A model generated the notes under the pieces. It was not told the origin of the DNA and did no database searches. It saw only the letters and a list, made by a program, of their open reading frames with translations. DNA of 64,000 nt. Source: Histoplasma ohiense. Its lineage: Eukaryota; Ascomycota; Eurotiomycetes; Onygenales; Ajellomycetaceae. Position 1 is the first letter of the stretch. The number at the start of each line of letters is the position of its first letter. The DNA lies in assembly GCA_017607445.1 (NCBI GenBank), contig JAEVHH010000002.1:6664001-6728000 (forward strand), read 5' to 3'. This document shows positions 21,596 through 33,312 of this stretch, one piece after another. The position numbers were made by a program, and so were the translations under genes.

Positions 21596-24500
21596 GATTT
21601 CAGACCTGTAGCAAAGGATGTATTTCTTGACGCAAGAAGGCAGGCATCTGCCAGGTACAACAACGGGTGGTGGCCAGTGTCCAGTTGCTCTGATATTGGT
21701 ACTCAAGTTTCAGAGATACAGTTGGGATTGGTAAAAGGAGGAGGTTACTCTCAGGTGTGTCCCGTGCTAGGCGAGGAGAGACATGTCACGTCACCTCACG
21801 AGGAATAACTATGCAGATTGCTGGGGTAATGACGAATGAGGGGAAGTAAGAACTAGCGGGCGGCCATACGGATAGGGTGGTATCGAAGGCTTGCGAGTGT
21901 TTGGGGCTGGTTTGGGGTAAATCGACAGTGACTGGGGATGGTTTGGTTGGTTAGCGGGCGACTGGGCCGAGCCGCCAACCAGGTGACCCTCAGGAACAGT
22001 TCCGCTGGCAAACTTAACCTCGTACTTTCGGCATTATGCTGCTGGGAAAGATATCTCAAATGCTCCTTGCAGATATTAGATGTCCCCAATTATGCATGTT
22101 ACTCTACATGTACTGCACAGAACCTGGTTTTCTGTGGATACTTTGATCTCCCGATTTATCAAATACTACCATTCTGCTACAGCGTGCAACATTACCTTGT
22201 TACGACAATCCAGCCAGACAGGCTTCAAAACACTCGTACTAATATTAATCAATGATGAAATTGCCCTATCCTGAGATCTCAAGAGTTGTGTCCAGTATCA
22301 TCACACACGTTGACAACGTCCTCAGGGATGTATCCTATGCCAAACGGAGGCGGATACTGTGGTATTGGGGATGCAAGTTCAAATATAACAAAAGTAGAAA
22401 GGAACAGAAATGGCTGTTGGAAATAATGCATGCGTCCGCCTGAGTGTTAACCTGGTTTGGTTCTACTCAGAAGCACAGTTGTCGCTGGGTATGATTCTCA
22501 AAAGACCTCCCGTTCCATCAGACCGTCGGCTGGGATGGTTGAAATTTTGGGCAGTTCCTGCCAGCAGCATTGTTTCTCTCACATACACTTCGACAGAAAA
22601 CAGTCCAAATGACTGTGTTGAGGATGGAAAATCACACACACAGCAAAAAGTCACTGATTTTTTATCCTGCCATACATACACAAAATAACCTTTACCTTAT
22701 GTATCCTTCATCGATATCTCATATAGAGTACTAATCGATATGTAAAAGTTTTAACTACTAGTAGTGCTAGGACATAGATGGAGGGTACAGGCTCCTGTAG
22801 CTACTGTCGGCTGCTGCTTGAACATGCAACAAAATTCTGATCTGTTATTACACAGCACACAGATTGGACAGACTCCTAAATCAGTTAAAAGATCAAAAAC
22901 TGTCTGTACAGATGTACTCTGCATTAATGTTAGCTAAACTCCTAAAGACTCTGTGGACATGACACCGCTATGCCATCTTTGTACAGCAGGTTGAATACTA
23001 GTATAGATAAGTAACTAGATTGATGGATGTGGAAGGTTGATTCTTTGTAACTATCTAGCGGGCGCAGCACTGCTTAAATAGATGTAGTCACGTGGCATTC
23101 TAGCAAGCAATAGGGATGCCCACATATGTAGATGATATATTTTATTCCTTCATCCTTCGCCGATTGCCCGGCCCGCTGGATCCAAAATGAAGCGTGTACC
23201 TTGGCACATGGCTTAACCTTAAAATCACAAACGGAAGTCAGGTACGGTGTGTGGAACAAAAGTCTAGATGGTGGCAATCTCAATACCTCAAAGAATTCTG
23301 ATCCTCACAACAGTCATCGGGCAACGCCTAATTTGAAAACCACAGTTTAGACATCGTGCCTCAAAACTCCCCACCTGTTTGCGAAGGGTTGCCGACTGGT
23401 AACATGCTTGACTTCAAGCTACCATCGAAATTTCTAGTTTGCGCAAGGACCTTTGTTCCACACCTCCGAACTAAGTACTCGTGGTTCAAACCATGCCTTG
23501 CGCAGCAGAATTGCCCATCGTCCGTCTGTTGTTGCCTTGGCTGTGAGTTGCTTTACCAAGGTTATGGTGTTTCCCTTGACCATATTTGCTTGATATTCAA
23601 TAGTTTCATTCAGATACCATAGTGCGTCAATAGGTAGGATGGAGTGGTTTGGAGAGCCATCAGAGAGACCCATCTCCTCCATAGGTCCCTGCTCAAAGCA
23701 CACATGTGGCCTATCGGATTTCTATACGTCAAAGTCACAGAGCAGAGGATAGCGCTGTAATTTTGAATTATCATTTTCTTTAAATCTTGAAACCCAAATC
23801 GGCCTAGTGCGAAGCTCTACGGAGCACCGAAACAGCCTCAAATTTTGGGGTGGCTACAATTTGTAGCTTCTCAGCCTCTCTAGGCAACCCTGTGCCTGGT
23901 ATCAGTGTCTGGTAGCCGTGTCTGGAATGATAAATTCTGCTGTAGCCTCGAACTTCGCTTGCCTGAAGAGACATCGAGTACTGCAGCAACGGACGGTTGC
24001 CATGATGACGGATGGATTTTGTGGGAATCACTGTACGGGATTGTTCTTGTCCTACGCGATGTGATGTGGGCTCATTGCTGTTGGGCAATTGGGTAATTTC
24101 TTGGCTGAGATGAAGGGAGGAATAAGACGAGGAGAGCTGGAGAGTAAGAAAGCAAGGGGCCAGGAGTATGAAATCACTCTTCAATGGTCATCTCTCAATA
24201 TTTATTTTCTCCGGCCTGCACACAATTCCTCTTCATCAAGCGTCTGGGTGATGGCCACCGATAAGCTCAATATAAGATAGTATATCTCAAATGTATGTTC
24301 AGAGGATTTCCATTCGTTTCCTGGTTGGTAAGTTCTTCGCAAACAGATGTCGCCAATCCTTCTTTCAATATGCTTTCACTTCCTTTCCCTTGATATCACC
24401 AGAGAATTGGAATTTGGAAAACGGAAAGGGCGGGGAACGGGTCGGATTCATATTGTCGGAAGAGGCCCGGGGAAAGGGAGTTCCAAAGGTTCCAAGATCA

Positions 24501-24990
24501 TGGAGCTTCGTTCGAGAAGGCACCAACCGTAATCTCGGACACGGACACGAACACACGAAATGAAATCCATGGAAATTGCCACGATCCATGTCAAGCCAGC
24601 ATGTTGCATATTGTCAAATCACATCAAATGGCAGTCGGGGTAGCTCGGCATCTAGACCAGACCACCCCACAGAGCAGGGCTCAATATTCACCCGAGGAGA
24701 GCAGAGCGCTCCCCCATCAGACCGAAACGCCGAAAAAAAAGAAAAAAAAAAGGGGGCAAATTTGTCCTCTGAAAGTTTTCTTTCTCCGACGCCCTAACCT
24801 TGACACCCAGAAGATGCAGATGGCCAACGCCTCTGGGGGGTTTGAGAACAACAAATCAGGACCGGGACCACACTCTGCGCTGCATTCCCGAGTCCCCAGA
24901 CAACTGGGAGAAAGATCATCTGAGCTTTTCGATTTCCGTTTTTTGGTTGACACCTTCCAACTTTTGAAGATATTTCCCCATGCAACCATT
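21596..24990. other. Gene-free region between transhydrogenase and cpcA
   Basis: About 3.4 kb without a supportable gene. Open frames here are short, lack family motifs and do not splice together. Part of the left end is the promoter of the transhydrogenase gene. 22.7-23.0 kb is poor in CpG and might be an old repeat relic, but I cannot name it. Confidence 0.5.
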
Positions 24991-24999
24991 CGTATCGGG

Positions 25000-25006
25000 T
25001 GAGTCA
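25000..25006. promoter_or_regulatory. TGAGTCA, candidate CPRE/GCN4-type site (distal)
   Basis: An exact 7-bp match to the GCN4/CpcA recognition element (TGACTCA on the minus strand), about 690 bp before the first upstream ORF of the cpcA-type gene. Position suggests autoregulation. Such a 7-mer occurs by chance about eight times per 64 kb, so the site alone is weak evidence. Confidence 0.4.
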
Positions 25007-25352
25007 ACACAGCCCACGCTAACCCCCGAACTGGCCCAGATTGGCGTAAGGTCCCGTGAGACCGCGTTGTGTATGAGGGTTGAACCTTAGTTGGTTGTTA
25101 TGATCTATCTAGTAGCGAGCTAATATGTGTGTGGGTCACGTGGGATAGGGCTTGTGTAGTAGCTCCAACACGTTGAAGCGCGATGCTCGTGTGGAGGCGG
25201 TACCGAGGTGGTACCTGCACCCGCACGCGGCATGAGGCAAAGCCAAAGTCCAGCCAGGTACCGGTTGAATGGCGCCCACTTAGCGGGTATGTTAGCGCGT
25301 CGGCGAGGGCGAAGAGACGGGCCATAAACCAATGGGAGGGAGACATGGACTA

Positions 25353-25359
25353 TGACTCA
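25353..25359. promoter_or_regulatory. TGACTCA, candidate CPRE/GCN4-type site (proximal)
   Basis: A second exact TGACTCA lies about 335 bp before the first upstream ORF of the cpcA-type gene and about 350 bp from the distal site. CpcA is known to bind this element and, in Aspergillus, to regulate its own transcription. Two sites in the expected place make autoregulation plausible here. Confidence 0.5.
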
Positions 25360-25687
25360 CACTCGTGATCCCTGTGCAGACGGTGGTTGGTCGCATTAGG
25401 ATTAGCGAGTGAATCGGGGTACCTAAACAGGACTAGTGTCGATGGGCCTGCGATGCTATTTCAGCCTCAACCACTAAGCCGTTTTGGGACATTCATGGAC
25501 AGCCGCAACCAAGGCCCGCGCTTTAATAGATGCCTGATTCCCACGTTTGCCTTTTCTCCTTTCTCATCCTGAAAATTTTCTCCATCACTCCGACATCTTC
25601 AATCACACCAACCAGTTCACAAATCTCACAAGCCCAGAGCCACACCCCCAATCTATAGCCAATATCTGAATCAAAAGTGTCAAGATT

Positions 25688-25702
25688 ATGGCTGTCTTCT
25701 AA
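25688..25702 (+). promoter_or_regulatory. Upstream ORF 1 of the cpcA-type gene (MAVF-stop)
   Basis: ATG GCT GTC TTC TAA is a four-codon ORF about 700 nt before the bZIP start and in a different frame. In the GCN4/cpc-1/cpcA group, a short first uORF is translated, ribosomes resume scanning, and amino acid starvation (eIF2 phosphorylation) lets them bypass the inhibitory later uORF. The gap of about 220 nt to uORF2 holds no other ATG. Confidence 0.75.
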
Positions 25703-25925
25703 GCCATTTGGCTCCCTTTCCCCGGTTTCTGGTCTCTCCCACAAGGACAGACACCATAGCTTCCACTCAGTTTCTTCATTCAACTCTCTCAACTCTCCCT
25801 TCAGAGCCTCCTTTTATAGGGCCTCTGAACTCCAGCATCGCGCAGCGTAGCTCAAGTTCTTCGTTCCCAACAGCCATTTCACCGTTCGACGTCACGTCGT
25901 TCACCACGGACAAATTACAGTCACC

Positions 25926-26087
25926 ATGGCCTTCTCAACCCCCATCATCGCAGCCTCCGGCTCAAAACTCGACGCTCTATCCGCAGGACGACTTCGTGCT
26001 CTATCCGAGTCCTCGTGTCTCTTCCCGTCAGCAGGCTCCTCACACCTGGACCCAGCGTGCGAACCTGTCCAGCTCAGAAACCCCTAG
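25926..26087 (+). promoter_or_regulatory. Upstream ORF 2 of the cpcA-type gene (53 codons)
   Basis: ATG at 25926 in the context tcaccATGG opens a 53-codon ORF beginning MAFSTPIIAASG and ending at TAG 26085-26087. It does not overlap the main start and is the only other ATG between uORF1 and the bZIP start at 26404. The strong start context suggests that it is the inhibitory uORF, as in Neurospora cpc-1 and Aspergillus cpcA, which also carry two uORFs. Confidence 0.75.
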
Positions 26088-26403
26088 ACCCAATTCCCAG
26101 TCTTCTTCGGATTTGGCCTTTACTTACACTCAACATCCTCAACGGCATTTGGGTCGCAACCACATCTACAGCGGCTCACTTATCCAGGATCCCCGAGTAG
26201 CTAAGGTTATCTCACAGTCTCAAGGGTTCTCTCATTCGTCGTCTAGCAACAAGTCCAGTCCATCCGGTGTGAAACCTCCGAGTTTCTACGCCGCTTCGGC
26301 TCCATCAAACTCACCTCAATCCAATCGTCCTCCACTTTTTAGTAACAACACGGAAAATATTTCTTATCGGAATTTGAATATACAACAACCTCATCGCCGT
26401 ATC

Positions 26404-27190
26404 ATGTCTACGTCCAGTATACCTCAAGGTACGCGGTTAATACTCCGATTTGATATTCTATGTTTCTCGATTCGTTACTAACGATCCAGCAGATTTTGTC
26501 GAGCTGGCCGATTTCGCTTCCGATTTCACGGCAGCGGATTTCGTCTCGTCTCCCGCCACGCCTGACTTCACTTCGATCAATCATCCTACCAAGATGGGAA
26601 ACCAGGTGACCGTCTCTCCAAAAGATCTGATGCTGGATGCTTCCTTCCCACCTTCAGCCACGTTCACGGACATCAGTACCCCTTCTTTTGATTCCCCAGG
26701 TTACTTCAGCCAAAACACTTCCCCTCTTTTTGTCGCGGATTCTGATCTTGCCCCTGGTCACGAGCACTGGGACTCCCTGTTTCCCACCGATCCCAATGGT
26801 TCAACCATCCTCGAAGACCCTCCAAAAACCATTCAGAATCTGTCAAACTCCATTTCTGCATCCCATTCTTCCTCACCAGCACTCAATGGCACCGATTCTT
26901 CACCTGAGGAATCTCCTCACCCAAATTGTCGTTTATCTATTCGTCCCTCGTCTATTTCTGGTGTTAAACCTCGCCATCGCGAGAAGCCTCTGCCGCCAAT
27001 TGAATATGACCCCACGGATGCGACTGCTGCCAAGCGAGCCCGCAACACGGCAGCTGCCCGGAAGTCTCGTGCTCGAAAGCTAGAACTACATATGCAGATG
27101 GAACAGAAAATCGCAGAGCTGGAAGCGTCTCTGGAGGAATCTCGCAAGCGAGAGGCTTATTGGAAATCGATCGCTGAAGCCAGGGAATAA
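26404..27190 (+). CDS. cpcA: bZIP transcription factor CpcA (GCN4 homologue), cross-pathway control
   Basis: Exons 26404-26428 and 26490 (or 26493)-27190 give 241 or 240 residues, close to Aspergillus CpcA. The start MSTSSIPQ is spliced to DFVELADFASDFTAADFV, the N-terminal activation region, followed by Ser/Pro-rich sequence. A C-terminal bZIP follows: the basic region KRARNTAAARKSRARKLE has the N-x7-R spacing of GCN4 and precedes a short leucine-zipper region. CpcA activates amino acid biosynthesis genes in the nucleus on starvation through TGACTCA sites. The 5' leader carries two uORFs in the classical arrangement. The acceptor is a CAGCAG tandem, so one alanine may be optional. The main frame is also open upstream back to a TGA at 25570, without any ATG. 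Confidence 0.88.
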
Positions 27191-28873
27191 ACATTGAACT
27201 AGATGTTCCAACGAAAAAAATTTTTTTTTTTTTTTTTGCGTACTTGATGGTGGCTGTTCCGATTGTTTTCAAATTTTGATCATCGTCCTTCCGCGTTATT
27301 GTCTGATCGTCGTCCTTTTTGTTGGGATATGGGATGATGGGAGGTTGAGAAAAACGCCATGATTAAGCGCACCTACTCGTCAAATTGGTAAACTGGTGTG
27401 ATGTACGAGATCTTTACTGACTCGGTTTCTCCCTATGATACCTTTTTGTCGACGGCCGCTTCCACCAATCCTTCCATGTATATGTCTTGCCCGGCGTTGC
27501 CATAATATTTTCTTGCTTCGTTTTCGGGTCTGACTTCAACTTTCTCTGCCTTGCTTCGATCTCTTGCGTCTGTGCAACTACTTCTGCTTTTTGTAACCTG
27601 CCTCCCGTTTTTGATTACTTTGTTACTTCCCGCGCGAAACATTCTATTTCTATATCTAATCAGCCGGTTCTGACTGTCTCCTCGCATATTTTTCCGATAT
27701 TACTTCGGAAATGATAGTGGGATTGACTCGTGGCTCTTGATTATTTTTTCTTCTCTTTTTCAGTTTGTCCTGACTAAATGTTTGTTTTATATTGTTACTT
27801 TTCTTTGTGCTTCATGTACTTCACACTATGTTCGATAAGCTAGATAAAACAAAAAAAAAGAAAGCAAAATTTTTTGCACTTTGTTTTTTTCCTCTTCCTT
27901 TTAAACCAACCATATTTTCATTTCTCTCGAAGGTGGATGAAGAACGATATCCTTGCCCCCCCGTTCGTCCGATGGACTTTGACAAAAATATTGATTTGTA
28001 AACAAGCACGTCATTAGTTACCCTCTCCCGCTCCCCCCTCCAAAAAAGAGAAACTACAAAACCCACGCTTCAAAACCAAATAATCCAGGAGATTGTGTGG
28101 GAATATCAAAATTCCCCAGGCTGCCCCGATGGATGATGGAAGGTTGGATACTACACTTGTGGACCGTGGCACCTGCCGTGTGTTTTCCGCAGCTGCGGGG
28201 TTTTCGGTAGCCTTCAAATATAAACTACAAAGTATTAGTACTAACTAGTAACTAACTAATTCAGCACACTTCATGTTGAGGGTTATCGGTTATGTTTGGG
28301 AATGGGGAGGAGGAGGAGGAGGGTAGAGGGTCTGATGGGGGGTTCGTTTTATCGTTTTCATTGCCATGTTGGTGGCAAATGCTGTGGTCAGCACTTTTGA
28401 GGAAAAGGCTAAACAGATTATATTTATAGTTACTGGTACCTACTCTCCCGTAGAATGGGAAAGGCGCGGATAGCCTGAGACTTATTCCTCGGCCTTCCCT
28501 ACCTCAAAAAAATTAATAATGGCTGCTTTTTGTTACTAGTAATTACAATAACAGAAGGATGGATGTATTCAGGCCCCTTTCGTCTACCCTATTCAGTAAA
28601 GGATGATCAAAATGAGTAAATCAAAGCCTTGTGAAGATGAAAGGATGGGTGAAAGGAGCGATATCCCGGAAGTTTCAATACAAACGCAAAAACCATAATC
28701 GCCCCAAGCAAACGGTTCACACGTTCGCAACATTCAACATTCAACCTAGAAAATTTTGCATAAGGGGTATGACTTCCTCATGTAGTGTACTAGTAGTGTC
28801 GGGCAAGCTTCCCGCATTGAATTTAATTAACTTTCTCTGACCAAGTAGTTTGGGAATCCCTCCCAGCGTACGT
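27191..28873. other. Intergenic region, 3' flanks of cpcA and the SGNH hydrolase
   Basis: T-rich and A-rich tracts (for example 27213-27238) and no conserved open frame. The first several hundred bases probably form the 3'-untranslated region of cpcA, and the last part that of the convergent hydrolase gene. Confidence 0.6.
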
Positions 28874-30145
28874 CTATTTGTCTGATACATACGGCTCACA
28901 AGGCATTCGCCGCCAGTGGTTCCGAATCGCTTCTGCAATAGCCTTATATCCTTGCGGCTTAGGATGGAAGACACGCGCCAGACCACGTTGATTGGGATAG
29001 TGATCGGCAGAGAAATCGCCGTCAACCTCGTTTTCGTCATCGCTTGAGATCTGATATAACGTTTGTGAATATTCCGAAGGTTGCGCATTGACCATCGCGA
29101 TCCCACAAGCGGCTAGGTGGCCCCAATCGCTGGAGTACTGCGATTGTGGCGCGCAAGTGTCGACATCGACGTCCACGTCGTCATTCGTCAAGTTCGTTGA
29201 GCTGAAATCCACATCGAAGAACCAAGTATTGTCGCCATTGCTTATCGTTTTGTTACCCCGTTGACAAAAAAGATGATCTTTGAATTTGGGAGACCAGTCA
29301 ACCCAAACGATCCGCTCATCATCTAAGTCCTTGATGAGGTGGACAATCTTGTTGTTCAGTTCGAGAGAGATTTCATTTAGCTGTTGGCGTAAGTTCACCG
29401 TAAGCTTCGGCTGCCACATTTTCCAAAATCCGAAGGATCTGTTATTGCAGTCATCGGAAAGGGCTTCGTCGAAGAACGGGCTATATCCTAATGTTAGGAG
29501 ACGAAAATGAGGCCCATTCCCTTTGGCTAATATGTTGATTATGGTCTTATGATATGCATCCGCAAATTCATCGCTGGAAATAAGCTTCTTTGATTTCTCC
29601 AGTTGCTCGCTGCAATTTCCCGATCGGGTGCCATAGAATCGATAAACGCATGCGTTAAGGATATCAAAGAAACCAGCATCATTGCCTCCAATCGACAACG
29701 TGACTAGATCCGAGGGTTTGAGGGCCTTTATCTGTCTATCGATTGATTTATGCTTGCTAAAGGAAGCGCCTGGTATACCCATCACTGCGCCAGAGCAGGC
29801 AAGAAACTGGAAAGCGTGGTTTTGACCCAGCACGCCTGAACGGATCAACTGCATAGGATAGCTGTCTTTAAACCGCCAACAGGAATTGTGAAGTTTTCTG
29901 CCGGCGTCGATTCCTGAGGCGTAACTGTCCCCCAGCGCCGCATAACGAATTACGGCAGTAGGAATCGTTTCGTTTTCGCCCACGAAGCCTATATATTTTT
30001 CAAAGTCAGTTAGGCGATACTCAAGCTGATAGATAGCTTACACGTAACGCTATTTTCTTTGCTCACTGTTGGAGTGACCTACATGAGGGCAATGCTCCTG
30101 CAAAGTAAGAAGAAAGCTGAAAGGCCAATGAGAAATAGACAACAT
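28874..30145 (-). CDS. Secreted SGNH/GDSL-type hydrolase (397 aa)
   Basis: Two exons on the minus strand, 30145-30067 and 29988-28874, are joined by an intron with GTGAGC donor, CTAAC branch and TATATAG acceptor; the phase closes exactly. The first exon begins MLSISHWPFSFLLTL, a likely signal peptide. The mature part shows the SGNH blocks: GDSYASG (nucleophile Ser), a Gly-containing region near the conserved SGAV, GGND (oxyanion Asn) and a C-terminal VFHPKPQGY with the His of the catalytic Asp/His block. It should be an esterase or lipase of the fungal SGNH type; the substrate is unknown. Cysteines and N-glycosylation sequons fit secretion. A DVDVDVD stretch near residue 280 is a curious acidic insert. 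Confidence 0.83.
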
Positions 30146-30912
30146 AGGACTTCACTGATGTTAAGAAATACATTATCGGAAGGGATTAGAGGTGGAAAAT
30201 ACATAGTATAGCTGCGTTCTGAGGATGGATAGCAAGTGTCAATGACTGGAACAGGTTGCAGTCAGCCCGCCCCTTTTGCATGCATTGGGGAACAAAATAC
30301 CTGCTCCGCGAGCGTCAACGTGGGATCAGGAAGGTTCTATCCCTTCATTTATATGGGATTGGACCCGTGTTGCCGCCAGCTCGTTCCTCCTCCAACATTT
30401 TTACGTGATGTGATTCATTCATTCCATGATATTTACTTTTCCGGTAGGGAAACAGCCGCCTTGTTCAACTACAGCAGCTCTAGACTATGTACAGATGGGT
30501 TCTGCTTTGGGCTGCGGCCATAGGAAGTACTGTATAAGAAAGCACCGGATCCATTGGGAGCTTGTCGATTAGTCGGGCTTGCGAAATTTTAATAAGGGGT
30601 AGATTTATCTCACCTCGTTTGTCTTAGTCGCTTTTACCCTCTTCCGCAACGATGTCTAACTGCTAATCTAGCAATGGACAAAATACAAAGAGGCCAGATA
30701 TAAACCGGGTTAGAGAAAACCTGAGGTTTGTCAATTCTGCATGGGAGGCCTTGTTCCCATTGCAGTCACCTGATTCAAATTGCGACTGCAAAATCGGACT
30801 GTCAACTCCTATTGGGAAAGATATCAGTCTATTATGATAATTCCTTACTTGCATATATATGTTTATGTGTGTATGTCTTTGCTGATCAAATCTGAGTGAC
30901 CGAAACCGAGGC
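30146..30912. other. Divergent promoter region, no gene seen
   Basis: Separates the SGNH hydrolase gene (minus strand) from the oxygenase pseudogene (plus strand). No open frame has recognisable motifs. Confidence 0.6.
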
Positions 30913-31414
30913 ATGAATTTAGAAAATATACAGCAGCAGCAACCTGGCCGCGAAGACAGCGCGAACAATGAACCCGCTGCCTATATTCCAATCGTCGATT
31001 TCTCTTCCTGGAGATCGGGAAATGAGCCAGAGAAACGTATGAAAGTTGCCAAAGAGATCGTGTCGGCGTGTCAGAATGTTGGATTTGCATATATTACCAA
31101 CCAACCATGGCATTCCTGCAGAGCGCCTGGCGGAGGCATTTGCATGGTCAAAACGGTTTTTTGACCTCACGCCTGAGCAAAAGCTCCAAGCTCCACACCC
31201 GAATGGTTCTTCAATCCATCGGGGATATTCCTGGCCAGGCTTCGAAAAGGTATCACAGGAAATGGGTGATAAGGACATGCCGGAATTAATAATAAAGAAA
31301 TTGCGAGCTCTCCCCGATTATAAGGTATCTTGAGCCATACACAGTCTTATTTATTTTTTTTATACTGTCATCAAGATACTCGTTCACAGTGCTAGGAAAA
31401 GCGAGTTATAATAC

Positions 31415-31448
<34 letters not shown>

Positions 31449-32330
31449 GGCTTTTACAGGAAAGCTATGATATGGGAAGTAATGAGGATTCTCACCAGCC
31501 GAACGTCTGGATTCCCGAAGATACGCTTCCCGGCTTCCGAAGCTTTATGACGGAGTTCTATCGGGAATGCTCTACCGTTGCTAGTGATATCCTTAGAGCA
31601 ATATCCATTGGCATCGGTCTTGAAGACGAGCACCACCTGCTCAAATTAGACTCTGGTCACAATAACCAACTTCGGCTCCTCCATTATCCTCCATTGCAGG
31701 CTGCAGCGTTGGAGAACGAACGGTATGCCCGTATGTCTGCTCATACAGATTGGAGTTCCATTACCATACTCTTCCAAGATGATTGTGGCGGCCTAGAGGT
31801 TGAAAATATCAAGCGGCTAGGCCAGTTCATTAGAGCCACGCCGATCGAAAACGCTCTTGTCATGAATGTTAGCGATCTCCTTCAAAGATGGTAATGGCAA
31901 GTCCCTCTTTCATTCAGTAATGGATCCACATCACCTCTTATTACCCCCCGCCGCCCCCACCAGAAAATCTAAAAATAGTTCCGTTAAACTTGAAAAATGA
32001 GAAGATGGTTTTCAAGCCCTCCATAATGAAGACATGTAACTATGGTTCGCCTTGTAAGACCCTTACTTACTATGTATACCTTATCTGCTCATAGATAATC
32101 TTCGCTCCACATCTCACCGCGTTACTATGCCGCCTTTTACAGATACGTTCGATGAACCCAATCGCATGGTTAAGGAACGTTACTCGATCCCCTATTTTAT
32201 CGCCCCGGACCCAACATCTGTGATAGAATGCCTTCCCAGCTGCATAAGCCCGAGTAATTCACCTAAATATCTTCCCATTTCACAAAGCGAATATAACTTA
32301 ATGCGAGCTAGGATGCAATACAGCTACTGA
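30913..32330 (+). pseudogene. 2-oxoglutarate/Fe(II) oxygenase (isopenicillin N synthase-like), frameshifted
   Basis: Segments 30913-31324, 31460-31896 and 32095-32330 encode an isopenicillin-N-synthase-like dioxygenase: the DIOX_N part (YIPIVDFSSW, VGFAYITN, HGIPAERL, FFDLTPEQK), then HTDWSS (iron-binding HxD), STSHRVT (second His) and RYSIPYF (2-oxoglutarate-binding Arg). Two lesions break the frame. A 4-bp AACC duplication (accaaccaacc, 31096-31106) splits YITN from HGIP. Near 31889-31902, TGG is followed by TAATG and a GCAAGT donor where a family member needs two more bases and usually GTAAGT. All iron ligands survive, so inactivation looks recent. A sequencing error could explain one lesion, but hardly both. 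Substrate unknown. Confidence 0.75.
31420..31448 (+). repeat. T29 homopolymer inside the oxygenase intron
   Basis: Twenty-nine consecutive T lie just before the acceptor CTTTTACAG at 31451-31459. It acts as an extreme polypyrimidine tract and its length is probably variable between strains and error-prone in sequencing. Confidence 0.9.
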
Positions 32331-33312
32331 AGCTGGAAGCGGACAAGCTTACTGAGAATGGAAGTTTAGGTTGATCTGAGTTAGTGGCGGTTATGATATC
32401 AAAATATCAAGGGTTTATTTTTAGGATTTGCCATTGAAGAATTATCACCATACTCATGCCAAATCCTTTTGAACTATCTGCTCTTTTTTTTTTTTTTTTT
32501 TTTGTTTTTCAATTTCAGTTGTTGTTGCTTGGTCCTTTAATGTTCTATAACATTCCCTGCCAGATAGGGATCGACCATATATCTTTAGGATGATATTTTC
32601 ATTTATTTATACTGTTATCACTTCCACTAATTATGGAATGTTATATATTCTGGGGCCGTCCTTTATAAAGGGATCATGACAACTTTGGTGTTAACCTTCG
32701 AGAATACTTGGGTCTAAGGTGTATCTAATGCACAAGCATGAGTGTATGTATGTACAGCATCGACACTCGACGCTACATCAGGGGGATAAATGACATTGAT
32801 GAGGAAAATCCCCCAATGGCATTGAAACTGCATGTAAACAAAGACACAGGAGGGCAGCCTGCAAAATTGATATGCAACTTGAGAAATGCTGAACGGAAAG
32901 GAATTGAAACAAGAGGACACTGAAACAAATTAGGCATCAAAAGCCAATGAATCAAAATGGTATTGGTAGAAGTACACGTACTTGTTTTACAGTGCAAAAA
33001 AAGTGAGGAGTGCCTAGTTCATCTAGAATCGAACCTTGAAATTTTGAGTGTAGCTGTAGTACTTTCAATATACAGGATTATTTATACCTTGCCAGTCGCG
33101 AACAAAGAGTGTTCGGGATTCGTTCTCAACAAATTAAATAAAAGATTACAGAAGATATATAGCCCCACGAAACAAAACAAAATAAATATACCCCTTAATC
33201 CAATCTGTATCCAAGAAAAATAATTTCCAAACCGCGACCAGCACGAACGGTCCACCCCAAAAATGCATATATATATTTCCCGAACACCTTTCAGCACCCT
33301 ATTTTTCGAACT
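32331..33312. other. Intergenic region, T20 run, no gene seen
   Basis: Contains a T run at 32484-32503 and AT-rich sequence. No supportable coding region on either strand. Confidence 0.6.

Noticed and set aside
22410..22688. Plus-strand open frame of 92 codons
   Set aside because: No motif and no extension through splice sites.
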